Assembly: GCF_003935375.1 (NCBI RefSeq)
Contig: NZ_RHQM01000020.1
Span: 1 to 64,000 of the forward strand
Length of the DNA stretch: 64,000 nt
Direction: 5' to 3'
DNA from: Stutzerimonas xanthomarina
Lineage (GTDB): Bacteria; Pseudomonadota; Gammaproteobacteria; Pseudomonadales; Pseudomonadaceae
Shown: piece after piece, positions 17,004 to 27,500 of the stretch
Position numbering within the stretch: the stretch's first letter is position 1
Layout of the letters: every line of letters starts with the position of its first letter
Program-made: the position numbers and the translations under genes
Notes under the pieces: model-generated
What the model was told of the DNA's origin: nothing
Database searches by the model: none
What the model saw: only the letters and a program-made list of their open reading frames with translations

Positions 17004-18260
17004 ATGCCCATTGAATGGATTCAGTTTATGCCTACCTCAGAGATCAAGAAAATCGGTGTTTCCGGAACCGGAATGATCGCCCGCGGCTTCGTGCGGTTAA
17101 TCAAGAAACACTATCCGGACATGGAAATCTCGCGCGTCCTGACACGCCGACCCCTCTCAACGATGGCTGACTTCCCGTTGGCAGACGTCCTCACCAACTC
17201 GCTGGACGAGCTGATCGATCATTCCGATCTGATTGTCGAGTGCAGCGGTGACGTGTTCCATGGGACTTCAGTCATCGAGCGCGCTTTCGAAGCGGGCTTG
17301 CAGGTGGTGACGGTCAACGCCGAACTGCAGGTGACCACGGGCTCCTTCCTGGCTGGCAGGGGTTTCCTCACCGAAGCCGAAGGCGACCAGCCAGGTTCGC
17401 TTGCGGCCCTGCATGAAGACGCGCTGCAGATGGGCTTTCAGCCGCTGGTGTACGGCAACATGAAGGGCTATCTGAACCATGATCCGTCGCCGGAAGACAT
17501 GGCCTACTGGGCCAATCGACAGGGGATCAGCGTCGATCAGACCACGTCCTTCACCGACGGCACCAAGGTGCAGATCGAGCAGGTGATCATCGGTAACGGC
17601 CTGGGCGCCACCATTACCCGTCAGGGCATGGAGGGGCTGGCCTCGACCAACCTGGATGACAGCGCTAGCCTGCTCGGCATGATGGCCGAGCGAGCAGGGC
17701 AGCCAATCGTCGACTACGTCATTCCTTCCGGCTACCCGGCCGGCGGTGTGTTCCTGGTGGGCAGGCACGACGAGGATCAGGCGCAGGCAATCGAGTACTT
17801 CAAGCTGGGCCGCGGGCCGTTCTACACGCTGGTGCGTCCGTTCCACCTCTGCTCGCTGGAAGTGGGCAAGACCGTGCGCCGCGTGCTGAATGGCGGTGGT
17901 GTGCTGCTCAACAACTCGACCGAACCGACCCTCGGCGTTGCGGCCATCGCCAAGCGTGCCATGAAGCCGGGTGAGCTGATCGAGCGCGGCATCGGCGGTT
18001 TCCAGTTCCGTGGCGAGGCGATCAAGCTGGCCGAGCACCCGGATCACGTGCCGATCGGTCTGCTGCGCAAAACTGCGCTCAAACGCGCCGTCGAGCCTGG
18101 CCAGATCATCACCTTCGACGACATCGATATTTTGCCGAGTCGCGCGCTGGATATCGTGATGGAGCAGCGCAAGCCGCGCATGACCCAGGTCGAGAGCAAA
18201 GCGTCAGACTGGACCGCACCTGGCATCAGCACCATGGGAATGCTCGCCTTCGGTGGTTGA
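17004..18260 (+). CDS. COG4091-type predicted homoserine dehydrogenase-like oxidoreductase with C-terminal SAF domain
   Basis: A 418-residue protein with an N-terminal NAD(P)-binding Rossmann fold (IGVSGTGMIARGFVRLI, near residues 17-33) resembling homoserine dehydrogenase. A middle catalytic domain holds VYGNMKGYLNHDPSP, and a C-terminal SAF domain covers roughly the last 90 residues. Relatives are annotated only as predicted homoserine dehydrogenases or NAD(P)-dependent oxidoreductases, and some act in unusual sugar or sugar-acid pathways. Two ATGs are possible (17004 and 17028); neither has a good ribosome site. It is monocistronic, flanked by terminators, and converges on a MurJ-family gene. 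Its substrate is unknown. Confidence 0.8.
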   Translation: MPIEWIQFMPTSEIKKIGVSGTGMIARGFVRLIKKHYPDMEISRVLTRRPLSTMADFPLADVLTNSLDELIDHSDLIVECSGDVFHGTSVIERAFEAGLQVVTVNAELQVTTGSFLAGRGFLTEAEGDQPGSLAALHEDALQMGFQPLVYGNMKGYLNHDPSPEDMAYWANRQGISVDQTTSFTDGTKVQIEQVIIGNGLGATITRQGMEGLASTNLDDSASLLGMMAERAGQPIVDYVIPSGYPAGGVFLVGRHDEDQAQAIEYFKLGRGPFYTLVRPFHLCSLEVGKTVRRVLNGGGVLLNNSTEPTLGVAAIAKRAMKPGELIERGIGGFQFRGEAIKLAEHPDHVPIGLLRKTALKRAVEPGQIITFDDIDILPSRALDIVMEQRKPRMTQVESKASDWTAPGISTMGMLAFGG

Positions 18261-18277
18261 ACGACGCTCAAACAAAG

Positions 18278-18311
18278 AGGCCGCTGTCTGACGTCAGCGG
18301 CCTTTTTGTTT
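18278..18311. terminator. Bidirectional terminator between the oxidoreductase and flippase genes
   Basis: AGGCCGCTG (18278-18286) pairs with CAGCGGCCT (18295-18303), with T-rich tails on both strands (TTTTTGTTT on plus, TCTTTGTTT on minus). It lies between convergent stops at 18260 and 18364 and can serve both genes. Confidence 0.88.
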
Positions 18312-18363
18312 CTGTTGTCGGTGATGATCGAAAGAGCGGCGATGCAGGACCGCCGCGTTGCCG

Positions 18364-19830
18364 TCAGGCCTTGCGCATGGACCAGTAGCGTGGCTTGAAC
18401 AGGTCGCGCTCGCCGAGCAAGGTCACGCCGGCGGCGAAACCGATCAGCACCAGGCCGATATAGACGCAGAGTTCGATAAAGCCTTGTGGCTGAGGCACGA
18501 AGTGCAGCGCGGCGGCCAACACCGCTGCTGTCGCGGCCCAGCGCGCGAGCACAGCCACACCGGCGCCCTTGGGCGAGGCGCGATAGACGAACAACCCCAT
18601 GAACAGCGCCTGCAGCGTGACACCGCTGGAGAAGGCCAGTGCCAGGCCTGCGGCGCCATAGTGCTTGTAAAGCGCGGCATCCAGGGCGATGGTCATGGCC
18701 GAGCTGATCAGCGTGATCACCAGAAACAGGCGAACCTGGTGCTGGGCGAGCAGGGCGCGGCCCCAGAGCAGGGCGAGCCCCATCGACGGCAGACCAAGCG
18801 CGTAGATGACCATCAGCGAGGCGGTTGCCTGGGTTTGCGTGGCGCCGAACTCGCCGCGCTCGAGCAGTACCGCGACCACCGCTTCCGGGAAGGAGCAAAG
18901 CACGACGGTGGCCGGCACCAGGAACAGCAACGTCGCCAGCAGCCCCTTGCGAATCACCGCGGCATGAGCGCTGTGATCCTGCTCGTTCCAGCTGGAGGAG
19001 AACTGCGGAAAGAGCACGGAAAGCACCGACATCGCGTACAGCGTCAGCGGGATGGTGACGATGCGGAAGGCGAACGACAGCATGGTGATGCTGCCTTCCT
19101 CAAGGAACGAGGCGAACATCCGCTCGGCCAGGATGCACGCCTGCTGCGCGCCAGCGGCCATCAGTACCGGGGCGAATGCCAGGCCGAACTGACTGCCGTG
19201 ACCTTTTTCCAGCGGTTGCGCCTCTCCCCGCAGATAATGAATACGGCGGTGCTGCACGACGATCAGGGCCAACTGCGGCAAAAGCATGCCGAGAAAGATC
19301 ACCATGCCGCTGGGTTCGAACAGCAGAATCCCGATGATGGCCCCGGCATTGAGCAGTAGGGTTCGTGTCATCGGCATGACGAACACGTTGTCCATGTTGA
19401 GCAACGCGCCCTGGCAGTACAGCGCGGCCTGTACGCCGATCAGCAGCGCGCCGACGCAGAAGACCAGTTGTCCGTTGGCGACCTGTTCCGGTGTCCAGCC
19501 CGGTGCCAGGGCGTTCAGCACCCAGTAGCTGGTCAGCAGTATCAGCAGGCAGGCCGCGCCACCGAGCAGCATGATGCGCCAGTAAAGCCAGCTCGCGACC
19601 GCCTCGAACAGCGATTGCGACTGGCTGCGCAGCTTCTGCAGGTAAGGGATCATGGCGTCGCGCAAGGCGAGGCCGAGGAAGTTCTCGAAGAACAGCGGCA
19701 GGATCAGGGCGACGAAGATGAGGTCCGCTTCCCAGCTGAGGCCGAAGGAGCGGGCGATGAACAGATCGCGAAGAAACCCGAGAAGAAAACTGGCGACGGT
19801 CAACGCCAGAATGACCAGCGATACATTCAT
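18364..19830 (-). CDS. MurJ/MviN-family lipid flippase
   Basis: A 488-residue polytopic inner-membrane protein of the MOP superfamily with about 13-14 membrane segments and the N-terminal family block FLRDLFIARSFGLSWEADLIFVAL. MurJ flips lipid II; close paralogs flip other undecaprenyl-linked glycans. Canonical murJ in Pseudomonas sits beside rpsT and ribF, which are absent here, so this is more likely a second MurJ-like flippase for a surface polysaccharide. No glycosyltransferase genes are nearby. Start 19830 (MNVSLVILALTVASF) was chosen because AAGGAT lies at the right spacing; an ATG at 19851 is the alternative. It is divergent from muxA. Confidence 0.8.
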   Translation of the reverse strand: MNVSLVILALTVASFLLGFLRDLFIARSFGLSWEADLIFVALILPLFFENFLGLALRDAMIPYLQKLRSQSQSLFEAVASWLYWRIMLLGGAACLLILLTSYWVLNALAPGWTPEQVANGQLVFCVGALLIGVQAALYCQGALLNMDNVFVMPMTRTLLLNAGAIIGILLFEPSGMVIFLGMLLPQLALIVVQHRRIHYLRGEAQPLEKGHGSQFGLAFAPVLMAAGAQQACILAERMFASFLEEGSITMLSFAFRIVTIPLTLYAMSVLSVLFPQFSSSWNEQDHSAHAAVIRKGLLATLLFLVPATVVLCSFPEAVVAVLLERGEFGATQTQATASLMVIYALGLPSMGLALLWGRALLAQHQVRLFLVITLISSAMTIALDAALYKHYGAAGLALAFSSGVTLQALFMGLFVYRASPKGAGVAVLARWAATAAVLAAALHFVPQPQGFIELCVYIGLVLIGFAAGVTLLGERDLFKPRYWSMRKA

Positions 19831-20032
19831 TCCTTGATCCTTGCTGGCCATCGATGATGGCCCGTTAGCGACACGACAATGTCCGATTCGACGTGCTGGC
19901 AGACCATACGGCCTGCTTACAGCTCTTCCCCTCGCAGCCCGGTGCCCGAGAAGAACGCTAAATAGACTTAAGACCCGGCACATGGTTCCGACGCGTACCG
20001 GCCTCTCTGGGGCTCTTCATACATGCCGATAC

Positions 20033-20048
20033 GTAAAAATGCCGTAAA
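20033..20048 (+). promoter_or_regulatory. CpxR-like box upstream of muxA
   Basis: Two direct GTAAA repeats (20033-20037 and 20044-20048) are separated by six bases, so they recur every 11 bases, one helical turn. The CpxR consensus is GTAAA-N4-8-GTAAA. It lies 64 bases before the muxA ATG. CpxR control of mexAB and muxABC is reported in P. aeruginosa, which makes the match meaningful. Confidence 0.5.
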
Positions 20049-20111
20049 GGCACTTTGCGAGCGGTTCGCGACTGCTTATGGTTCACGCTCCTTTTCAAGC
20101 GAACCCCGTTC

Positions 20112-21353
20112 ATGACCGTGGCTCATCCTTCTTCCGCGCGTTCCAGCCTTCGTTGGCTGCTCATCATCCTCGCCGTAGCTGCCATCGGGCTGCTGGTCTG
20201 GTGGCTGTGGCCTGCACCTCAGGAAACCCCTCAGCGGCCGGGCGGGCGTCCGGGCTTCGGCGCGTTTGGCGGGCCTGTGCCCGTGCGCGTGGCCAAGGTG
20301 GAACAGGGTGAATTCGAGGTCTTCAACAAGGCGCTCGGCAGCGTGACGCCGTTGAATACCGTCAATCTGCGCAGCCGGGTCGGTGGCGAGCTGCTCGAGC
20401 TGCGTTTCGAAGAGGGGCAGCGTGTCAAGAAGGGCGATCTGCTGGCGGTGATCGACCCACGTCCATACAAGGTCGCGTTGCAGCAAGCAGAGGGCACCTT
20501 GCAGCAGAACCGCGCCCAGCTGAAGAACGCGCAGGTGGACTTCGAGCGCTATCGCGGCCTCTACGCCGACGACAGCATTGCCAAGCAGACGCTGGATACC
20601 CAGGAAGCGCTGGTCAGCCAGTACCAGGGCACGCTGGCTGCCAATCAGGCGGCGGTCAACGAGGCGCGCCTGAATCTCGAGTTCACCCAGATTCGCTCAC
20701 CCATCGATGGTCGGGTCGGCCTGCGTCAGCTCGATGTAGGCAATCTGGTCACGGCCAACGACACCACGCCGCTGGTGGTGATCACCCAGACCCAGCCGAT
20801 GTCCATCAGCTTCACCTTGCCCGAGGGCGAGTTGCTGCCGGTGCTCACCCGCTATCGCCAGGGCGATCAGCTGGCCGTGCAGATCTGGGATCGCGGTGAA
20901 AAGATCCAGTTTGGCGAGGGCGTGCTGGAGAGCATTGATAACCAGATTGATGCGACTACCGGCACGCTGCGCCTGAAGGCGCGTTTCGACAATGAAGCGG
21001 AGCTGCTGATCCCCAACCAGTTCGTCAACGTGCGCCTGAGGGTGGAGACCCTGCGTGACGCCGTGTTGATTCCGTCTGCGGCGCTGCAGTTCGGTTCGCG
21101 CGGCACCTTCGCCTATGTCGTCGGCGACGACAACAAGGTTGAGCTGCGGACGCTGCAGGCCGGGCCTACCAACGGCGCGACCACGGTGGTGCTCGAGGGC
21201 TTGAAGGTGGGCGAGCGGGTGGTGATGGAAGGCACCGACCGACTGCGCGATGGCGCTGAAGTGGAGGTTGTCGGCAGCCAACGCATGGCCGAGCAGGCAG
21301 CGGAAAATCCGGTGCTCGGGGGCGGTGAGGCTGCGGAGCGCGAAGAGCGATGA
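20112..21353 (+). CDS. muxA: RND efflux periplasmic adaptor (MuxA/MdtA)
   Basis: A 413-residue membrane fusion protein. An N-terminal membrane anchor (residues 14-32, [18 protein letters not shown]) is followed by a lipoyl/hairpin region with a long coiled coil ([20 protein letters not shown] and on) and beta-barrel segments. It links the two RND permeases to the outer-membrane channel. It heads a muxA-muxB-muxC-opmB cluster equivalent to E. coli mdtABC or P. aeruginosa muxABC-opmB, which exports novobiocin, aztreonam and other drugs. The ATG at 20112 has a weak ribosome site; a TTG at 20055 is less likely. The stop overlaps the muxB ATG by four bases. A CpxR-like box lies upstream. Confidence 0.9.
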   Translation: MTVAHPSSARSSLRWLLIILAVAAIGLLVWWLWPAPQETPQRPGGRPGFGAFGGPVPVRVAKVEQGEFEVFNKALGSVTPLNTVNLRSRVGGELLELRFEEGQRVKKGDLLAVIDPRPYKVALQQAEGTLQQNRAQLKNAQVDFERYRGLYADDSIAKQTLDTQEALVSQYQGTLAANQAAVNEARLNLEFTQIRSPIDGRVGLRQLDVGNLVTANDTTPLVVITQTQPMSISFTLPEGELLPVLTRYRQGDQLAVQIWDRGEKIQFGEGVLESIDNQIDATTGTLRLKARFDNEAELLIPNQFVNVRLRVETLRDAVLIPSAALQFGSRGTFAYVVGDDNKVELRTLQAGPTNGATTVVLEGLKVGERVVMEGTDRLRDGAEVEVVGSQRMAEQAAENPVLGGGEAAEREER

Positions 21354-24300
21354 ACATCTCGCGGTTGTTCATCCTGCGACCGGTTGCGACCACGCTGAGC
21401 ATGATCGCAATCCTGCTGGCAGGACTGATCGCCTACAAGCTGCTACCGGTGGCAGCACTACCGCAGGTGGACTACCCGACAATCCGGGTGATGACGCTTT
21501 ACCCCGGCGCCAGCCCCGAAGTCATGACCAGCGCCGTTACCGCACCGCTGGAGCGCCAGTTCGGGCAGATGCCGGGGCTCGAGCAGCTGTCATCCACCAG
21601 CTCCGGCGGCGCTTCGGTGATTACCCTGCGTTTCTCGCTGGACGTGGCGCTGGATGTGGCCGAGCAGGAAGTGCAGGCCGCGATCAACGCGGCGAACAAC
21701 CTGCTGCCCAACGATCTGCCGGCGCCGCCGGTGTACAACAAGGTCAACCCGGCCGACACGCCGGTGCTGACCCTGGCCGTGACGTCCGAATCGCTGCCGC
21801 TGCCCAAACTGCATGATCTGGTCGACACGCGCATGGCGCAGAAACTGGCGCAGATCAACGGCGTAGGCATGGTCAGTATCGCCGGTGGCCAGCGGCCGGC
21901 GGTGCGTATCCGCACCAACCCGGAAGCACTTGCCGCGTACGGCCTTTCGCTGGCTGACGTGCGCTCGCTGATCACCAGCTCCAACGTCAACCAGCCCAAA
22001 GGCAACTTCGACGGCCCGACCCGGGTGTCGATGCTCGACGCCAACGACCAGCTGAAGACGCCTGAGGAATATGCCGAGCTGATCCTCACCTATGAGGATG
22101 GCGCCGCGCTGCGGCTTAAGGATGTCGCCGACATCATCGACGGCGCTGAGAACGAGCGCCTCGCGGCCTGGGCCAACGAGAGCCAGGCGGTGCTGCTCAA
22201 CGTCCAGCGCCAGCCCGGTGCCAATGTCATCGACGTGGTCGAACGCATCCAGGCGCTGCTGCCGGAAGTGACGGCCAGCATGCCGGCCGGCCTGGATGTG
22301 GTGGTGCTCACCGACCGTACCCAGACCATCCGCGCCGCCGTAACCGATGTGCAGCATGAGCTGATGCTCGCCACCTTCCTGGTGGTGATGGTCACCTTTG
22401 TCTTTCTCAAGAAGCTCTCGGCCACGGTGATCCCGTCAATTGCCGTGCCGCTGTCACTGGTCGGCACCTTCGCGGTGATGTACGTCTGCGGTTTCTCCCT
22501 GAACAACCTGACCTTGATGGCGCTGACGATTGCCACCGGCTTCGTGGTGGACGATGCCATCGTCATGCTGGAGAACATCGCGCGGCATCTGGAAGAGGGC
22601 GAGACACCACTCAATGCCGCGCTCAAGGGTGCCAGGCAGATCGGCTTCACGCTGATTTCGCTGACCTTCTCGCTGATCGCCGTGCTGATCCCGCTGCTGT
22701 TCATGCAGGACGTCGTCGGCCGGCTGTTCCGCGAGTTCGCCATCACCCTGGCGGTGGCCATCCTCATCTCGCTGGTGGTCTCGCTGACCCTGACGCCAAT
22801 GATGTGCGCCAAGCTGCTCAAGCCGCACAGTGTCGCCGAGGCCAAGCCGGACTGGGTCGAGCGGTTGATCGGCGGCTACTCGCGCTGGCTGACCTGGGTG
22901 CTGCGCCACCAGACCCTGACCCTTCTGGTCGCGGTGGCCACGCTGGGGCTGACGGTGGTGCTCTATCTCGCCGTACCCAAGGGGTTCTTCCCGGTGCAGG
23001 ACACCGGCGTTATCCAGGGCATCAGCGAGGCGCCCCAATCGATCTCCTTCCGCGCTATGAGCGAGCGCCAGCAGGCGCTGGCACGGGTGATCCTCACCGA
23101 CCCGGCGGTGGACAGTCTGTCGTCCTATATCGGTGTGGACGGCGACAACGTCACGCTCAACAGCGGCCGCCTGCTGATCAATCTCAAGCCCCACGGCGAG
23201 CGAGACCTGACTGCCAGCCAGATTATCGACCGGCTGCGACCGGAGCTGGCCAAGGTGCCAGGTATCGAGCTGTACCTGCAGCCGGTGCAGGATCTGTCCA
23301 TCGAGGACCGGATCAGCCGCACGCAATTCCAGTTCAGCCTCGAGACGCCGGACGGCGAGCTGCTGCAAGAGTGGACGCCGCGGCTGGTCGAGGCGCTGCG
23401 CGAGCGGCCGGAGCTGACCGATGTGGCCAGCGACCTGCAAAGCAGCGGCCTGCAGATCTATCTGGACATCGACCGCGACGCCGCGGCGCGCCTGGGCATC
23501 CAGGTCGCGGATATCACCGATGCGCTGTACGACGCCTTCGGCCAACGGCAGATTTCCACCATCTTCACCCAGGCCAGTCAGTACCGCGTGGTGCTGGAGG
23601 CAGAGGCGGGCAACCGCCTCGGTCCGCAGGCGCTGGAGCAACTATTCGTGCAGAGCGAAAGTGGCACGCCGGTGCGATTGTCGAGCCTGGCGACGCTGGA
23701 GCAACGCAACGCGCCCTTGCTGATCAACCATATCGGCCAGTTCCCGGCGGTGACCCTGTCGTTCAACCTGGCCAGCGGCGTGTCGCTCGGCAAGGCGGTG
23801 GAAGTGATCGAAGCGGTGGAGCAGGAGATCGGCCTGCCGGCCGGTATCCAGACGCGTTTCCAGGGTGCGGCCGAGGCCTTCCGCGCCTCGCTGTCGAGCA
23901 CGCTGCTGCTGATCCTCGCCGCGGTGGTGACCATGTACATCGTGCTCGGCGTGCTCTACGAGAGCTATATCCACCCGATTACCATCCTCTCCACGCTGCC
24001 CTCGGCGGCGGTCGGCGCCTTGCTAGCCTTGTTGCTGACCGGTAACGACCTCGGGCTGATCGCGATCATCGGCATCATCCTCCTGATCGGCATCGTCAAG
24101 AAGAACGCGATCATGATGATCGACTTCGCCCTGGAGGCCGAACGGCAGCAGGGCATGAGTCCGCAGGATGCGATCTATCGCGCGGCGCTGCTGCGTTTCC
24201 GGCCGATCCTGATGACCACGCTGGCGGCGCTGTTCGGTGCGATTCCACTGATGCTGGCATCCGGCTCCGGTGCCGAGCTACGCCAGCCGCTCGGCCTGGT

Positions 24301-24430
24301 GCTGGTCGGCGGTCTGCTGCTCAGCCAGCTGCTGACGCTGTTCACCACACCGGTGATCTATTTGTTCTTCGATCGGCTCGGCCAGCGCTTTGCCCGCAAG
24401 GACGAAGTGGGACAGGGGGTTGGAGCGTGA
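21350..24430 (+). CDS. muxB: RND multidrug permease MuxB (MdtB type)
   Basis: A 1026-residue inner-membrane RND transporter with 12 membrane segments and two large periplasmic loops. The proton-relay Asp pair is in [13 protein letters not shown] (about residue 400) and the partner Lys in [16 protein letters not shown] (about residue 920). It opens [18 protein letters not shown], typical of the MdtB class. The pump works as a heteromultimer with the second permease MuxC, which lies 163 bases downstream. Between the two genes is a tandem heptamer repeat. The 4-base overlap with muxA points to translational coupling. Confidence 0.93.
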   Translation: MNISRLFILRPVATTLSMIAILLAGLIAYKLLPVAALPQVDYPTIRVMTLYPGASPEVMTSAVTAPLERQFGQMPGLEQLSSTSSGGASVITLRFSLDVALDVAEQEVQAAINAANNLLPNDLPAPPVYNKVNPADTPVLTLAVTSESLPLPKLHDLVDTRMAQKLAQINGVGMVSIAGGQRPAVRIRTNPEALAAYGLSLADVRSLITSSNVNQPKGNFDGPTRVSMLDANDQLKTPEEYAELILTYEDGAALRLKDVADIIDGAENERLAAWANESQAVLLNVQRQPGANVIDVVERIQALLPEVTASMPAGLDVVVLTDRTQTIRAAVTDVQHELMLATFLVVMVTFVFLKKLSATVIPSIAVPLSLVGTFAVMYVCGFSLNNLTLMALTIATGFVVDDAIVMLENIARHLEEGETPLNAALKGARQIGFTLISLTFSLIAVLIPLLFMQDVVGRLFREFAITLAVAILISLVVSLTLTPMMCAKLLKPHSVAEAKPDWVERLIGGYSRWLTWVLRHQTLTLLVAVATLGLTVVLYLAVPKGFFPVQDTGVIQGISEAPQSISFRAMSERQQALARVILTDPAVDSLSSYIGVDGDNVTLNSGRLLINLKPHGERDLTASQIIDRLRPELAKVPGIELYLQPVQDLSIEDRISRTQFQFSLETPDGELLQEWTPRLVEALRERPELTDVASDLQSSGLQIYLDIDRDAAARLGIQVADITDALYDAFGQRQISTIFTQASQYRVVLEAEAGNRLGPQALEQLFVQSESGTPVRLSSLATLEQRNAPLLINHIGQFPAVTLSFNLASGVSLGKAVEVIEAVEQEIGLPAGIQTRFQGAAEAFRASLSSTLLLILAAVVTMYIVLGVLYESYIHPITILSTLPSAAVGALLALLLTGNDLGLIAIIGIILLIGIVKKNAIMMIDFALEAERQQGMSPQDAIYRAALLRFRPILMTTLAALFGAIPLMLASGSGAELRQPLGLVLVGGLLLSQLLTLFTTPVIYLFFDRLGQRFARKDEVGQGVGA

Positions 24431-24435
24431 GTGTC

Positions 24436-24576
24436 GAGCTGGAAGCTGGAAGCTGGAAGCTGGAAGCAGAGCAATGCGTGCATGCTGGAAAGCGCCCGAT
24501 ATTGGCCAAAACGGGTGGTCACTCCGTTCTGTCGGCAGCAGGCATTGCCACGAGCCGTGCTTTTAGCTTCCAGCTC
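24436..24576 (+). repeat. GGAAGCT heptamer repeat with distant inverted copy, between muxB and muxC
   Basis: Four tandem copies of GGAAGCT, the last one imperfect, run from 24441 to 24468, preceded by GAGCT. A single inverted copy AGCTTCCAGCTC lies at 24565-24576 and is fully complementary to 24436-24447 across 117 bases. Next to it CCCC-TCT-GGGG (about 24573-24585) forms a small hairpin whose GGGG is the likely muxC ribosome site. No gene is seen in the 163-base gap. Confidence 0.7.
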
Positions 24577-24593
24577 CCCTCTGGGGCGCAACC

Positions 24594-27500
24594 ATGAACC
24601 TTTCCGCTCCCTTTATCGCCCGTCCCGTGGCGACCATGTTGCTCAGTCTGGCGATCCTGTTGCTGGGTGGCGTCAGCTTCGGCCTGCTGCCGGTATCGCC
24701 GCTGCCGAACATGGATTTCCCGGTAATCACCGTGCAGGCCAGCCTACCCGGCGCCAGCCCGGAGATCATGGCCTCCAGCGTCGCGACCCCACTGGAGCGC
24801 TCGCTGGGCAGCATCGCCGGCGTCAGCCAGATGACCAGTCGCAGCAGCCAGGGCTCGACGCGGATCATCATCCAGTTCGACCTGGACCGCGAGATCAATG
24901 GCGCCGCCCGCGACGTGCAGGCGGCCATCAACGCCGCGCGCAACCTGCTGCCAAGCGGCATGCGCAGCATGCCCACCTACCGCAAGATCAATCCGTCCCA
25001 GGCACCGATCATGGTGCTCTCGCTGACCTCGGACGTGCTGGACAAGGCCGAGCTGTACGACATCGGCTCGACCATCCTGGCGCAGAAGCTGTCGCAGGTG
25101 TCCGGCGTCGGCGAAATCCAGGTCGGCGGCAGCTCGCTGCCCGCCGTGCGCATCGAGCTGCAGCCGCAGCAGCTGGAGCAATACGGCGTGTCGCTGGATG
25201 AAGTGCGCCAGACCATCGCCAACGGCAACGTGCGCCGACCCAAGGGCATGGTCGAGGACGCGGACCGCCACTGGCAGGTTCGCGCCAACGATCAGCTGCA
25301 CGAGGCGGCCGACTACACACCGCTGATCATCCGCTACCAGGACGGTGCAGCGCTGCGCCTGGGTGATGTCGCAAAGGTGCGCGATTCGGTGGAGGACCGC
25401 TACAACAGCGGCTTCTTCAACAACGAGCAGGCCGTGCTGCTGATCGTCAATCGCCAGGCCGGCGCCAACATCATCGAAACCATCGAGGGCATCCGCCGCG
25501 AACTGCCAGCGCTGCAGGCGATCATGCCCGGCAGCGTCGATCTGAACATCGCCATGGACCGCTCGCCGGTGATCCGCGCCACGCTGCACGAGGCCGAACG
25601 CACGCTGCTGATCGCGGTGGCGCTGGTCATCGTGCTGGTGTTCCTGTTCCTCGGCAGCCTGCGTACTGCATTGATCCCGGCGCTGGCAGTGCCGGTGTCG
25701 CTGGTCGGTACCTTCGCCGTGATGTACCTGTTCGGCTTCTCGCTGAACATCCTCTCGCTGATGGCGCTGATCCTGGCCGCAGGCCTGGTGGTGGACGACG
25801 CCATCGTGGTGCTGGAGAACATCGCCCGGCATATCGACGACGGCATGCCGCCGTTGAAGGCCGCCTACGTCGGCACCCGCGAAGTCGGTTTCACGTTGCT
25901 GTCGATGAACCTCTCACTGGTGGTGGTATTCGTCTCCATCCTCTACATGGGCGGCATCGTCGAGCGGCTGTTCCGCGAGTTTTCGATCACCCTGGCGGCG
26001 GCGATTCTGGTCTCGCTGCTGGTTTCGCTGACGCTGACACCGATGCTCTGCGCGCGCTGGCTCAAACCGCATCAGCCCGCGCAGGAAGGGCGCCTGCAGC
26101 GCTGGAGCCACCAGGCCCATCAGTGGCTGCTGCGTCACTACGACCGGTCGCTGAGCTGGGCACTGCGGCACCGTCGCATCACGCTGCTGAGCCTGCTGGC
26201 GACCATCGCGCTGAACGTGGTGCTCTACGTGCAGGTGCCAAAGACCTTCCTGCCGCAGCAGGACACCGGCCAGCTGACCGGCTTTATCCGCGGTGATGAC
26301 GGCCTGTCCTTCCAGGTCATGCAGCCGAAGATGGAAGTCTTCCGCAAGGCGGTGCTGGCGGATCCGGCGGTGGAGAGCGTGGCGGGCTTCATCGGCGGGC
26401 AGGGCGGCATCAACAACGCCTTCATGATCGTGCGCCTCAAACCGCTGAGCGAGCGGAAGATTTCGGCGCAGAAGGTCATCGAGCGCATCCGCAAGAACCA
26501 GCCCAAGGTGCCTGGCGGGCGCATGTTCCTCATGGCCGATCAGGACCTGCAGTTCGGCGGTGGCCGGCAGAGCAGCTCGGCCTATTCCTACACGCTGCTG
26601 GCGAGCGACCTGAACGACCTGCGCACCTGGGTGCCGCGGGTCACCCAGGCACTGTCGGCGCTGCCGGAACTGACCAGCATCGACGCCAATGACGGCGAGG
26701 GCGCGCAGCAGATCAGCCTGAAGATCGATCGCGATGCGGCCAAGCGTCTGGGCATCGACATGAGTACGGTGACCACGCTGCTCAACAACGCCTTCAGCCA
26801 GCGGCAGATTTCCACCATCTACGAATCGCTCAACCAGTACCAGGTGGTGATGGAGATCGATCCGAGCTACGCGCAGTACCCCGAGGTGCTGGAGCAGATC
26901 CATATCATCACCGAGGATGGCCGGCGCGTGCCGCTCGCCGCGTTCGCCCGCTACGAACGCAGCCTGGAGGAGGATCGGGTCAGCCACGACGGGCAGTTCG
27001 CTGCGGAGAACATCGATTTCGACCTCGCGCCTGACGTCAGCCTCGATCAGGCGACCCTGGCCATCGAGCGCGCGGTAGCCGCCATCGGCATGCCGAGTGA
27101 GGTGCAAGGACGCCTTGGCGGCACCGGCAGCGCCTTCGAGAGCACTCAGCAAGGCCAGCCACTGATGATTCTCGGCGCCTTGCTGCTGGTCTACATCGTG
27201 CTGGGCATCCTCTACGAAAGCTACATCCATCCGCTGACCATTCTCTCGACACTGCCATCGGCCGGGGTCGGCGCGCTGCTGGCGATCATCCTTACCGGCG
27301 ACCAGTTCAGCCTGATCTCGCTGCTCGGGCTGTTCCTGCTGATCGGCGTGGTGAAGAAGAACGCGATCCTGATGATCGACCTGGCGCTGCAGTTCGAGCG
27401 CAACGACAGGCTGTCGCCCGCCGATTCGATCCATCGCGCCTGCCTGCTGCGTTTCCGGCCGATCCTGATGACCACCATGGCTGCCATTCTCGGCGCGCTG

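Noticed and set aside
24441-24468. Tandem heptamer repeats considered as a CRISPR or IS end.
   Set aside because: Unit is 7 bases with no spacers, no cas or transposase gene and no target-site duplication.
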